A stretch of DNA of 49,256 nt from Oscillospiraceae bacterium (GTDB lineage: Bacteria > Bacillota > Clostridia > Oscillospirales > Acutalibacteraceae). The position numbers and the translations under genes were made by a program. This document shows, piece by piece, positions 25,287-33,105 of the stretch. The stretch spans positions 1-49,256 of the forward strand of contig JAISUW010000064.1 in the NCBI GenBank assembly GCA_031271865.1, in the 5' to 3' direction. The stretch's first letter is position 1, and each line of letters begins with the position of its first letter. Under the pieces are notes generated by a model. That model ran no database searches. It was not told the origin of the DNA and was given only the letters and a program-made list of their open reading frames with translations.

Positions 25287-25526
25287 TTAAACTTGGGGCG
25301 GCGGCGGGTACTGACCGCTGCCGGCAGCCGGCTCCTCCGGGATAATCATCCAGAGGATGATGTACACCAATATGCCGGGAAAGCAGGCAGAGAAGATACT
25401 GACGACCACATACAGCACTCGCAGTGCCGTTACGTCAAAGGAAAAGTACTGCGCTAACCCGCCCAGTACGCCGCAGAGCTTCTTGTCTGTCGCAGAACGA
25501 TAGAGCTTTTTATTTGAGAGATCCAT
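25287..25526 (-). CDS. PspC domain protein
   Basis: A 79-residue protein consisting of one PspC domain: KKLYRSATDKKLCGVLGGLAQYF, then the amphipathic and transmembrane stretch TALRVLYVVVSIFSACFPGILVYIILWMIIPEE, and a short proline-rich tail. Stand-alone PspC proteins of Firmicutes are membrane proteins with a presumed envelope-stress role. A strong GGAGG precedes the ATG. The stop lies 18 nt before murL, in the same transcription unit. Confidence 0.9.
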   Translation of the reverse strand: MDLSNKKLYRSATDKKLCGVLGGLAQYFSFDVTALRVLYVVVSIFSACFPGILVYIILWMIIPEEPAAGSGQYPPPPQV

Positions 25527-25559
25527 TGGTTCCTCCCTTTCGGACGCTGTCTGCGTCCC

Positions 25560-26402
25560 TTATAGTGTATTCTTGGCGGCGGTCAGCGTATTCTGCATCA
25601 GCATGGCAATCGTCATGGGTCCGACCCCGCCGGGTACGGGTGTGATGGCGGATACCAGCGGTTCCACGGCATCAAAATCCACATCGCCGCAGAGTTTACC
25701 GCCGACGGGTCGGTTCATACCTACATCTATAACTACGGCACCGGGTTTCACCATGTCGGCGGTGACGAATTTTGCCCTGCCCACAGCGGCAATCAGTATA
25801 TCCGCTTGCCGCGTAATTCCCGGCAGGTCAGATGTCTTGGAGTGGCAGACCGTCACGGTGGCATTGGCTTGCAATGCCAGCATGGCCATGGGTTTGCCGA
25901 CGATATTACTTCTGCCGATAATCACCACATGCTTCCCCTCGCAGGAAATATCTGCATCTTTCAGCAGTTCCATCACTCCCGCAGGTGTGCAAGGCTGGAA
26001 AGCTTGCTGTCCCAACAGGAGCATTCCCGCATTCACCGGGTGGAAGCAGTCTACGTCTTTTTCCGGCAGTACTGTGCGCTGTATCGTGGCTTCGTCGTAG
26101 CCATAACCCTTCGGGAGCGGCATCTGAATCAGAATCCCATGTACCGTCGGGTCGGCGTTGAGCCCGGTTACAGTTGAAATAAGTTTCTCTTGCCCGATAT
26201 CCGCAGGCAGTATAATCTTTACCGAACCGAATCCGCATTTGGCGCAGGCTTTTTCCTTGTTATTGACATACACCTGCGAGGCAGGATCCTCGCCGACTAA
26301 GATAACGGCCAGCTTCGGTTGTATCGGGAGCTTTTGAACTTCTTCCGCTATGCGGGTCTGAACCTTCGCGGAGACTTCTTTGCCATTGAGTAGAATCGCC
26401 AT
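25560..26402 (-). CDS. folD: Bifunctional methylenetetrahydrofolate dehydrogenase / methenyltetrahydrofolate cyclohydrolase
   Basis: Interconverts methylene-, methenyl- and 10-formyl-tetrahydrofolate; cytoplasmic. Diagnostic segments are present: VGEDPASQVYVNNKEKAC with the catalytic Lys, GILIQMPLPKG, PEKDVDCFHPVNAG, CTPAGVMELL, VIIGRSNIVGKPMAMLAL and the C-terminal TPVPGGVGPMTIAMLM. Length 280 residues, standard. AAGG lies about 10 nt upstream. It starts 14 nt after the lgt stop and is followed by pspC after 33 nt. Confidence 0.96.
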   Translation of the reverse strand: MAILLNGKEVSAKVQTRIAEEVQKLPIQPKLAVILVGEDPASQVYVNNKEKACAKCGFGSVKIILPADIGQEKLISTVTGLNADPTVHGILIQMPLPKGYGYDEATIQRTVLPEKDVDCFHPVNAGMLLLGQQAFQPCTPAGVMELLKDADISCEGKHVVIIGRSNIVGKPMAMLALQANATVTVCHSKTSDLPGITRQADILIAAVGRAKFVTADMVKPGAVVIDVGMNRPVGGKLCGDVDFDAVEPLVSAITPVPGGVGPMTIAMLMQNTLTAAKNTL

Positions 26403-26416
26403 GTCCGGATACCTTT

Positions 26417-27433
26417 CTATGCTTCAGTGTCTTCTGTGGGTGTGTCGGGCAACATTGCTGCATCTTCCGGCTGCATTGCTGCGTCTTCGACGGTGTCTGC
26501 AACTTCTTCCTCTTCTTCCGTCACGAAGTAATGCCGCAAATCCGCCGGCAGAACCGGGTCGTCTTTGTGCTTTATGAGCAGAGCGGTCAGCAGCGCGCCG
26601 CACACCACAACCAAAATCGCCGATAAAAGCTGCGAGATCCGAATATTGGTAGAGCCGATATACAAACTGTCGAGGCGTAAACCTTCTACGACGGCGCGCT
26701 CTGCACCATATAAGATGCCATAGCAAAGCATAATCTGTCCGTCAAACTTGCGGTGCTTACTACAAATCCAATAAAGTACCGCAAATGCCGCCAAACACCA
26801 GATGGACTCATAGAGGAAAGTGGGGTGTACATAGGCCTTATCAGTGATACTCCCGCCATCCACTGTAATGCCATGCGCGGCAAGTTCAAAGGCGCGGGAA
26901 TTGATGTCATTGGCTATGGTCTGGCTCCACATCCCCCATGGGAGATTGGTGTTGGTACCGAATGCTTCTTGGTTGGTGAAATTCCCCCAACGCCCAATGC
27001 CCTGCCCGATGAGGAAGCTCATCCCGCACAAATCCAGCAACTTGAGGAAACTGAGGTCACGCACTTTGCAGACGATTGCCGCGCCAATCAAACCGCCGAT
27101 CAGACCGCCGTATATCGCGAGCCCGCCCTCCCAGATTTTGAACACATCCATCGGGTTCTCTTTATACAAATCCCAATGAAAAAGGACAAAGTAAAGCCGA
27201 GCCCCGATGACCCCAAGGACGGTTCCGCCTATCAGGACATCTATCATCTTGTCGAGGTTCATTTTCCACTTGTATGCCATACGCCCGCCGAACAGCACGG
27301 CAAGCGTAAAGCCGAAAGCTATCAATACACCGTACCATTGGATGCGCACATCGTGACCGAAGAAATTGAAACGCAGGAACGTGGTCTGCACGTCAAAGCC
27401 CTTCTCCAGTGCCTTGAAGTAAACTGTAGTCAA
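26417..27433 (-). CDS. lgt: Prolipoprotein diacylglyceryl transferase
   Basis: Transfers diacylglycerol from phosphatidylglycerol to the lipobox cysteine of prolipoproteins, in the membrane. The Lgt motifs are visible: IQWYGVLIAFGF, WEGGLAIYGGLIGG, GRWGNFTNQEAFG with the Lgt signature Arg/Asn, HPTFLYES and the final GAERAVVEGLR. I placed the start at a TTG (27433), with GAGGTGA just upstream; translating from further upstream gives a non-family extension. Length 338 residues, with an acidic C-terminal tail of about 40 residues containing two EDAAMxP units. The four lipoproteins seen elsewhere in the window would be substrates. It lies 49 nt after the M16 gene. Confidence 0.93.
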   Translation of the reverse strand: MTTVYFKALEKGFDVQTTFLRFNFFGHDVRIQWYGVLIAFGFTLAVLFGGRMAYKWKMNLDKMIDVLIGGTVLGVIGARLYFVLFHWDLYKENPMDVFKIWEGGLAIYGGLIGGLIGAAIVCKVRDLSFLKLLDLCGMSFLIGQGIGRWGNFTNQEAFGTNTNLPWGMWSQTIANDINSRAFELAAHGITVDGGSITDKAYVHPTFLYESIWCLAAFAVLYWICSKHRKFDGQIMLCYGILYGAERAVVEGLRLDSLYIGSTNIRISQLLSAILVVVCGALLTALLIKHKDDPVLPADLRHYFVTEEEEEVADTVEDAAMQPEDAAMLPDTPTEDTEA

Positions 27434-27482
27434 AGAACTCACCTCATTGAAGTTTAGTGTCGAGCATATTTGCGATAATCTA

Positions 27483-28778
27483 CTATGATTCCGCTGCAAG
27501 CAAAGGCTCGGCAATGGACAGCACAGAGAACCCGGGGCGCATACAGCCCTGCAGAACGGGAACGATATCCTCTAAGGTCAGGGAGCGCAGGACGTTGATG
27601 CGGTCAAAGAGTCCGTGACCATTGATAAAGCAGGAGGTCAGCGCGGATGCTACGGCATCGTCCTCATTGAAGCGGCGTACTTCCATGGCATAGAAGCGGC
27701 GGCGTGAGCGTTCAAATGTTTCAGGGGAGAGGCCTTGTGCCTTTACGCGCTCAATCTCCGCACAGATGCGGGAGGCGGCGACCTCCGGCTGCTTGGATTC
27801 TGCGCCGTAGATGGCGACAGCATAGCCGTTGCCCCATTCGGCTTCTGTATAAATGCTATTCACCAAACCATCATTCATTAAGCTTTCATAAAGGGGGGAG
27901 CATTCCCCGGCGACGGCATCCATAATCAGCTCTAAAATGAGCATATCGCGGTACGTAGGTGCACTCCCTTCAAAAGCCTCTTTGAACCCCAATTCAAAGA
28001 GCGGAAGCTCCATTGGTTTCTGCACCCGTATGACCGAATCTGTCGGCGCGTCGGTATCCTCCCAGTCGCAGCGCTTGGCTGAGGTTCCCGGTTTGACTTC
28101 CAGCTTCGCGTTGCAGACGGCCAGCACTTCGTCCGGGTCTGCATTGCCGGTGACGACGAGTGCCATGTTGTGCAGGGTATAGAAATTCTCTACGCAGTCG
28201 TAGAGTATCTCCGCTGTGATGCGGAAAATGCTCTCCTCCGTGCCGGCGATTTCAATGCCGACCGGGTGCTTTTTATACAGCGCGCTCATCAGGTTCCAGA
28301 ACACGGTGGAACCGGGCTGATCCAATCGCATCCGTATCTCTTGACCGATAATCCCCTGCTCTTTCTGTACCGTTTTCTCGGAGAAATAAGGGTGGGTAAC
28401 ATACTCTAACAGACTCTCGAGGTTCTCTTTCGTATGTCCGGCACCTGCGAACATATAAGAGGTATAGTCCAAGGAAGTCCACGCATTGCAGTTGGCACCC
28501 GTTTTTGTGAACAGCTCAAAGGCATCGGATCCGTCTTCCATTTCGAACATCTTGTGTTCCAAGAAATGCGCCGTGCCTTCCGGGATTTCATAAGAAGTGC
28601 CGTCCGGCTTGACGATAGCGGTATCTATAGAGCCGTAATTGGTGGTAAAAAGCGCATAGGTGCCGACTTTATCCGGCATCGGAAATACCAGAATCTCCAG
28701 CCCGGAGGGGTGCTTCATGCGGAAGTATTCTTCGCCGAGCTTCTCGTCACGGATAATTTCGCGGATGGTCTCACTCAT
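27483..28778 (-). CDS. M16-family zinc metallopeptidase, catalytic subunit (YmfH type)
   Basis: A 431-residue M16B protease. The inverted zinc motif HFLEH is intact (His71, Glu74, His75) after the usual GTAHFLEHKMFE context, with a downstream region carrying the third metal ligand. The N-terminal and C-terminal halves are the two M16 domains. Its start overlaps the stop of the preceding M16 gene (ATGA), so the two are made in equal amounts, as expected for heterodimeric M16B peptidases of the YmfF/YmfH type. The natural substrate in this organism is unknown; there is no RiPP precursor nearby. No signal peptide. Confidence 0.88.
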   Translation of the reverse strand: MSETIREIIRDEKLGEEYFRMKHPSGLEILVFPMPDKVGTYALFTTNYGSIDTAIVKPDGTSYEIPEGTAHFLEHKMFEMEDGSDAFELFTKTGANCNAWTSLDYTSYMFAGAGHTKENLESLLEYVTHPYFSEKTVQKEQGIIGQEIRMRLDQPGSTVFWNLMSALYKKHPVGIEIAGTEESIFRITAEILYDCVENFYTLHNMALVVTGNADPDEVLAVCNAKLEVKPGTSAKRCDWEDTDAPTDSVIRVQKPMELPLFELGFKEAFEGSAPTYRDMLILELIMDAVAGECSPLYESLMNDGLVNSIYTEAEWGNGYAVAIYGAESKQPEVAASRICAEIERVKAQGLSPETFERSRRRFYAMEVRRFNEDDAVASALTSCFINGHGLFDRINVLRSLTLEDIVPVLQGCMRPGFSVLSIAEPLLAAES

Positions 28779-30079
28779 TGCACTTCCTCCTCTCCGGCGT
28801 TTGCAGATGCCAAGAAATAGACTGTATCGAGCCGTATACCCTGCGCGGCATCTAAGACTTCCTCCAGTGTAACGGCATTAATCCGTGCCTCATATGCTGC
28901 CGGAGACTCCAGATTGCTCTCGCATATCTGCCGCGCATACCAGTCTGCAATAATCTCAGGACTGTCCGCTGCACGCTGCAAACCGTCGGCAATATCGCGT
29001 TTGGCATCCTCTATCAGGCTGTCCTCGAACAGACCCTGTTGGATATAGGAAAGCTCATTGAGTATGGCTGTCTTGGCTTCGTCCTCTTTCAGCGTATCTA
29101 CACCGCTCTCCACCAAGGCAATACCCTTATAGCGGTGCGGACGGGCGGAGCAGTAGTAACACAAACTCAGCTTCTCGCGAACGTTGCGGAACAAACCGGA
29201 GTACACTCCGCCGCCGAAGATGGTGAGTGCCAGACGCATTGCCAGCCAGCGATCATCCTTATCCGCCATGCCGAGACGGAATCCCATCACGAGCTTCCCT
29301 TGCTCGACTTCCTGCGTTTCACGCACATATTTGATCTCGCCTTTTGGGGCTGTGACATAAAGGGTTTCCGGTTGCACCGGTTTTCTGTTTATAGCGGCAA
29401 ATCCTTCGCGAAGTTTGCTCTCCACAAATTCAAAACCATCGGAAGATACCATGACGCAGATAGCAGGCGCACAGCGCAGGGTTTCTTCCCATGCTTCTTT
29501 CATATCGGTCGGTGTCAAGGCTGATATGGCTTCGACAGTCCCCCGCGGATCCATGCCGTAGGCTTCACCGTCACACATTTCCGCCAGCAGGCGGCGGCGC
29601 GCAAAGGCGGCTTTGTTGCCTTTTTCGCTCTCGATGCGCTCTGTTAAGAGGCGTTTCTCCAGTTCCAAGGCGTCAACGTTGAAAAGACCGTCAATGAGAT
29701 TCGGGCGCAGAAGCAGTTCCAATAAAAGCTCCGAGCAGCCTGCTGTGATTTCCTCATTCGTGAGGGCATAGCGGTTCTCCAAAGCACTGATATAGATAGA
29801 AAGCAACTGCGCCTCCCCCATCGGTGCCGATCCGCCTGCGAGGGAAGCCCCGTACAAATCCGCCAAGCGGCACTCCATTAGCCGAGCGGTTGGAAACTTC
29901 GCGCACGAGCGTTTGAGCAAACCGGGGAGGAGGGCGTGGGCAGCGACGGCTTTGGTATCGCCGAAAGGCATCGGAAGCAGAAAATTCAATTGAATTACAG
30001 AGGATTTGAACTTCTCCGTCGGCGCGGCAACAAACCGGAATTGTTCGGCTATCTCTGTAACACGGATGTCGTTGGGCAT
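28775..30079 (-). CDS. M16-family peptidase-like subunit without the zinc motif (YmfF type)
   Basis: A 434-residue M16-fold protein partnered with the catalytic subunit downstream. At the position of HxxEH it reads AHALLPGLLKRS, so it cannot bind the catalytic zinc. The Tyr/Arg-rich C-terminal domain (FRNVREKLSLCYYCSARPHRYKG) matches the non-catalytic, substrate-contacting subunit of M16B pairs. I chose the ATG at 30079, with AAAGGG 7 nt upstream; an ATG at 30094 lacks a site. It is the first gene of a seven-gene run down to murD2. Confidence 0.87.
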   Translation of the reverse strand: MPNDIRVTEIAEQFRFVAAPTEKFKSSVIQLNFLLPMPFGDTKAVAAHALLPGLLKRSCAKFPTARLMECRLADLYGASLAGGSAPMGEAQLLSIYISALENRYALTNEEITAGCSELLLELLLRPNLIDGLFNVDALELEKRLLTERIESEKGNKAAFARRRLLAEMCDGEAYGMDPRGTVEAISALTPTDMKEAWEETLRCAPAICVMVSSDGFEFVESKLREGFAAINRKPVQPETLYVTAPKGEIKYVRETQEVEQGKLVMGFRLGMADKDDRWLAMRLALTIFGGGVYSGLFRNVREKLSLCYYCSARPHRYKGIALVESGVDTLKEDEAKTAILNELSYIQQGLFEDSLIEDAKRDIADGLQRAADSPEIIADWYARQICESNLESPAAYEARINAVTLEEVLDAAQGIRLDTVYFLASANAGEEEVQ

Positions 30080-30167
30080 AGTATTCCCTTTCATTGGTTG
30101 TGCAGGGGCGGCAAATTCTTTGCTATGCGCAAGAATGCCGAAAGCCCCCGAATTTCCATTATATAGT

Positions 30168-30195
30168 ATTATACCACAATAATTTGAAAAATCAA
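30168..30195 (-). promoter_or_regulatory. Sigma-A promoter of the M16-lgt-folD-pspC-murL-murD2 run
   Basis: On the minus strand: TTGATT (30195-30190), a 16-nt spacer and TATAAT (30173-30168), about 90 nt before the first start. Spacing between the seven genes runs from overlaps to 49 nt, which fits one transcript, although internal promoters are possible. Confidence 0.7.
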
Positions 30196-30269
30196 GTGCT
30201 TTTTATGTTTCTGAATATCAATAATCCGTAAATTCACAATCGGAATCGTTCGGCCTTACACAAAACACC

Positions 30270-30298
30270 TTGACAAACGCGCCGCTTTGCGGTATAAT
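30270..30298 (+). promoter_or_regulatory. Sigma-A promoter of the Gfo/Idh/MocA gene
   Basis: TTGACA (30270-30275), a 17-nt spacer and TATAAT (30293-30298). It is divergent from the promoter at 30168-30195, and both are near consensus. Confidence 0.85.
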
Positions 30299-30357
30299 CT
30301 CAAGGTACCAAAAAGCAAGTGCAAAACACATTCTATACCATGAAGGAGATACACACC

Positions 30358-31548
30358 ATGGCAGACGAAGTACTGAGCCAATTCACCCAAGAGACCGAAT
30401 CCGAGGAAAAGAAACCGGAGCGCATCTACAAAGTCGGCATTATCGGTACCGGCTGGATTGCCGAATCCCACATCTCAAGCTACCTGAAACAGCCTGATGT
30501 TGCGGTCGTTGCAGTTGCCGACCTCATCGAGGGCAAAGCGGAAAAGTTCATGAAGAAGAACGCCCCCGAACTCGCCGATAAGATACACTACTATGCCGAC
30601 CATGCCGCCCTCCTCGCCGGAGAACCGGATTTGGATGCCGTGAGTGTCTGTACCTACAACCGTACCCATGCGGAGTGTACCATCGCCGCTCTGGAAGCCG
30701 GCGTCAATGTCCTGCTCGAGAAGCCTTTCTGCGTCACCACAGAGGAAGCGCAAGCCGTCATCGCCGCCGAAAAGAAGAGCGGCAAAATCCTCTCCATCGG
30801 CTTCCAGCCGCGCATGGATGCCAATATGCAGATGATTAAGAAAATCGTCGAGAGCGGCGAACTGGGTGAGGTCTACTACATCCAAACCGGCGGCGGCCGC
30901 CGCAGGGGCATCCCCAATAGCACTTTCATTGAGCAGAAGACTGCCGGCATCGGCGCCTTAGGCGACATCGGCTGCTATTCTTTGGACATGGTCCTTAACG
31001 CCATCGGCTACCCGAAGCCGCTTACCGTCAGCGGCTATATCAGCGACTTCTTCGGCACGAACCCCAAGTACAACAACCCGGAGGATGCCGCCCGCTTCAA
31101 CGTGGACGACTACGCCGCCGCTTTTGTCCGCATGGACGGCACAGCGCCCGTCGCCGGCGGCGGAAAGCCTGCTTGGCTGGCGGAAACCGTCATCCTTGAC
31201 TTCCGCATTGCTTGGGCAATGCACCTCGACACCCCCGGCGACAGCGTCATCCTCGGCAAAGAGGGGGCGCTGCGTATCCCCTCCACGGAGTGCTGGAACG
31301 GTTCCGTCGGCGGTCCGATGACGCTCTATAAAGACGTGGCAGGCGAACGGATTAAGATTGAAATCCCCATCGTCAAGAATAAGTTCAAGGGCGGCCTCTT
31401 CGATGAGAAAATCCGTTCTTTCTTGGATGCCATCGGTGAAGGCAGTTCCGCTCCCGTGCCGTCGGCGCAGATTCTCTATAACCAAGCGATCATTGACCAC
31501 ATCCTTAAGTCCGCGCAGGCCAAGGCGGAAGTCACTGTCGAGCTTTGA
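30358..31548 (+). CDS. Gfo/Idh/MocA-family NAD(P)-dependent oxidoreductase
   Basis: A 396-residue cytoplasmic sugar or cyclitol dehydrogenase-like protein. The N-terminal Rossmann fold has VGIIGTGWIAESH (about residues 27-40), then the conserved EKP segment (LLEKPFCVT). The substrate-domain motif reads GALGDIGCYSLD, with Tyr where inositol dehydrogenases carry His, closer to the glucose-fructose oxidoreductase subgroup. About 25 acidic residues precede the fold. AAGGAGA lies 9 nt before the ATG at 30358; a start at 30319 lacks a site. The substrate cannot be read from sequence and no sugar cluster is adjacent. A TTCGCGAA hairpin follows 6 nt after the stop. Confidence 0.87.
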   Translation: MADEVLSQFTQETESEEKKPERIYKVGIIGTGWIAESHISSYLKQPDVAVVAVADLIEGKAEKFMKKNAPELADKIHYYADHAALLAGEPDLDAVSVCTYNRTHAECTIAALEAGVNVLLEKPFCVTTEEAQAVIAAEKKSGKILSIGFQPRMDANMQMIKKIVESGELGEVYYIQTGGGRRRGIPNSTFIEQKTAGIGALGDIGCYSLDMVLNAIGYPKPLTVSGYISDFFGTNPKYNNPEDAARFNVDDYAAAFVRMDGTAPVAGGGKPAWLAETVILDFRIAWAMHLDTPGDSVILGKEGALRIPSTECWNGSVGGPMTLYKDVAGERIKIEIPIVKNKFKGGLFDEKIRSFLDAIGEGSSAPVPSAQILYNQAIIDHILKSAQAKAEVTVEL

Positions 31549-31554
31549 TGCTTC

Positions 31555-31572
31555 GCGGCTTCGCGAAGCCGC
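31555..31572. repeat. TTCGCGAA-core palindrome after the Gfo/Idh gene
   Basis: GCGGCTTCGCGAAGCCGC, 18 nt and perfect, starting 6 nt after the stop. An identical 18-mer is at 49189-49206. The preceding TGATGCTTC is shared with the stretch before the array at 9043. Confidence 0.8.
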
Positions 31573-31585
31573 CACCCGTCGCTTC

Positions 31586-31615
31586 TTGGGATGTAACACA
31601 ATTGTTACATCCCAA
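31586..31615. promoter_or_regulatory. Perfect 13-bp inverted repeat upstream of the exporter operon
   Basis: TTGGGATGTAACA, the loop CAAT, and the exact complement. The TGTAACA-N4-TGTTACA centre looks like a repressor operator. A terminator of the Gfo/Idh gene is the alternative, but the following AAAATTATTT is a poor T-tract. It lies about 95 nt upstream of the -10 box at 31710. Confidence 0.6.
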
Positions 31616-31687
31616 AATTATTTCGCCGTATACGATTACAATTTGTTCTTTCACCGCATTTCCCCCGGTTTTTCACGATTGTACCTG

Positions 31688-31715
31688 TTTGCTTTTCACG
31701 CAGAGAGGCTATAAT
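31688..31715 (+). promoter_or_regulatory. Probable promoter of the MacAB-like operon
   Basis: TATAAT at 31710-31715 with a weak TTTGCT at 31688-31693 (16-nt spacer). The poor -35 suggests help from an activator or modest basal use. Confidence 0.5.
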
Positions 31716-31753
31716 TAGGGTAATGAAAATCACGGAAAACTGAGGGATACGAT

Positions 31754-33076
31754 ATGAAACGCATCTGCAAAACCGCAATCGGACTTTTCTGCGCCGTGCT
31801 TGCGGTACTGCCCCTGTCCGCCTGCGACGAATCCACAGCCGCCTCTGCTTCCGCAGAAACCTCCGTGCAGACCAAGACGGTCACACAGGGAGACCTCATC
31901 GTCGGCTTAACTGCGGACGGCACTGTCGCCCTGCCGGTCACGAACCTGAACTTCGAGGTAGAAGGCATTGTCGGTAAGATTTATGTCGAGGCCGGCGACA
32001 GCGTAAACAAAGGCGACCTCCTTGCTGAACTGGAAAGCGACGACTACGAGCTGGCGATAGAAACCGCTCGGACGGCGCTGGAGCGCGCACAGACCAACTA
32101 CACCGATGCCCAATGGAACTACGAGCACACCCTGAAGCAAGACAAAATCGCTCTTGACGAGGCGAAGGAAGCTCTCAGCGCTGTCTTTGACCCCACGAGC
32201 TACCAAGAGGCAATTGTCTCCGCACGGTCGAAGTACTACAGCACAAGTGCAAGCGGTGATTTCGGTGCTCTCCCCGCCGCGCGCGATGCTTTAGCCAAGG
32301 CAGAAGCCGCCCTCGTGACCGCCGAAGAGGAGTTCAAAGAAAACCAAGCCAAGGCACAGCAGACCTACCAACTCCAAAAAGAGGCTTATGAGAAATCCGC
32401 CGCCGGTTCCGCGACTGTACAAAACGCCGCAACGGCAGTCAAAGAGGCGCAGCTCACCCTCGACGATGCCTTGAATGCCAAGGAGAAAATCAAGATATAT
32501 GCGCCGCTCGACGCCACAGTCCTCACCGTTTCCAAGAAAGAGGGTGAACAGGTCTCGGCTGTTATAGCGCCCGGCGGCGGTGCGTTTGTGTTCGGCACCT
32601 CCGGCAGCTCCAATTCCGTCATCACGCTCCTTGACCCAACCACGATTTACCTCACCGCCAGCATTACGGAAGGCGATGTTGTCGGCGTAGAAGTCGGTCA
32701 AGTGGTTCGCGCCGAACTCGATGCCATCGGTGAGGGAGAAGTCTTCCCCGGCAAGGTCACGGCCGTCAGTTCCCTCCCGACCACAGATTCCAGCGGTATC
32801 ACGACTTACTCCGTTACGATCGCCCTCGACAAACCCGACAGCCAGATTAAAGACGGCATGACTGCTCTCCTCACATTTGTGCGTTTGGAGCATACAAATG
32901 TCCTTATGGTTGCCAACAAGTGTATATATATTGAAGACGGCGTACAGTATGCCGATGTCCGCACCGCCAACGGCGCAACCGAGAAACGCAAAGTCTCCTG
33001 CGGTCTCACCAACGGCACGGAAACGGAAGTGCTCTCCGGTTTGGAGAAAGGTGAAACCGTTCTCGTTCACAAGTAA
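31754..33076 (+). CDS. MacA/HlyD-type efflux adaptor lipoprotein
   Basis: A 440-residue membrane-fusion protein with lipobox LSAC (Cys24). The first lipoyl half (VEGIVGKIYVEAGDSVNKGDLLAELESDD) is followed by a long alpha-helical hairpin (about residues 100-235), the second lipoyl half (IYAPLDATVLTVSKKEGEQV) and beta-barrel domains (VGQVVRAELDAIG...FPGKVTAVSS). In Firmicutes such proteins link an ABC permease to the outside rather than to an outer-membrane channel. GAGGGAT precedes the ATG. It leads a four-gene set: adaptor, permease, lipoprotein, ATPase. Confidence 0.9.
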   Translation: MKRICKTAIGLFCAVLAVLPLSACDESTAASASAETSVQTKTVTQGDLIVGLTADGTVALPVTNLNFEVEGIVGKIYVEAGDSVNKGDLLAELESDDYELAIETARTALERAQTNYTDAQWNYEHTLKQDKIALDEAKEALSAVFDPTSYQEAIVSARSKYYSTSASGDFGALPAARDALAKAEAALVTAEEEFKENQAKAQQTYQLQKEAYEKSAAGSATVQNAATAVKEAQLTLDDALNAKEKIKIYAPLDATVLTVSKKEGEQVSAVIAPGGGAFVFGTSGSSNSVITLLDPTTIYLTASITEGDVVGVEVGQVVRAELDAIGEGEVFPGKVTAVSSLPTTDSSGITTYSVTIALDKPDSQIKDGMTALLTFVRLEHTNVLMVANKCIYIEDGVQYADVRTANGATEKRKVSCGLTNGTETEVLSGLEKGETVLVHK

Positions 33077-33105
33077 AGACACCGAAGCCAAGGGAGGATA
33101 CAAAC

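Noticed and set aside
26453-26482. Two EDAAMxP units in the Lgt tail, resembling the array-encoded peptides
   Set aside because: The period is 21 nt rather than 24 and the DNA is not palindromic beyond the core GC pairs.
29405-29414. CTTCGCGAAG inside the zinc-less M16 gene
   Set aside because: Arms do not extend beyond 10 nt and the codons fit the protein; treated as chance.
31205-31222. GCATTGC-TTGG-GCAATGC inverted repeat in the Gfo/Idh gene
   Set aside because: It encodes a plausible conserved stretch (IAWAMH), pairing stops at 7 bp and there is no repeat unit; chance within coding sequence is likelier than membership of the hairpin family.
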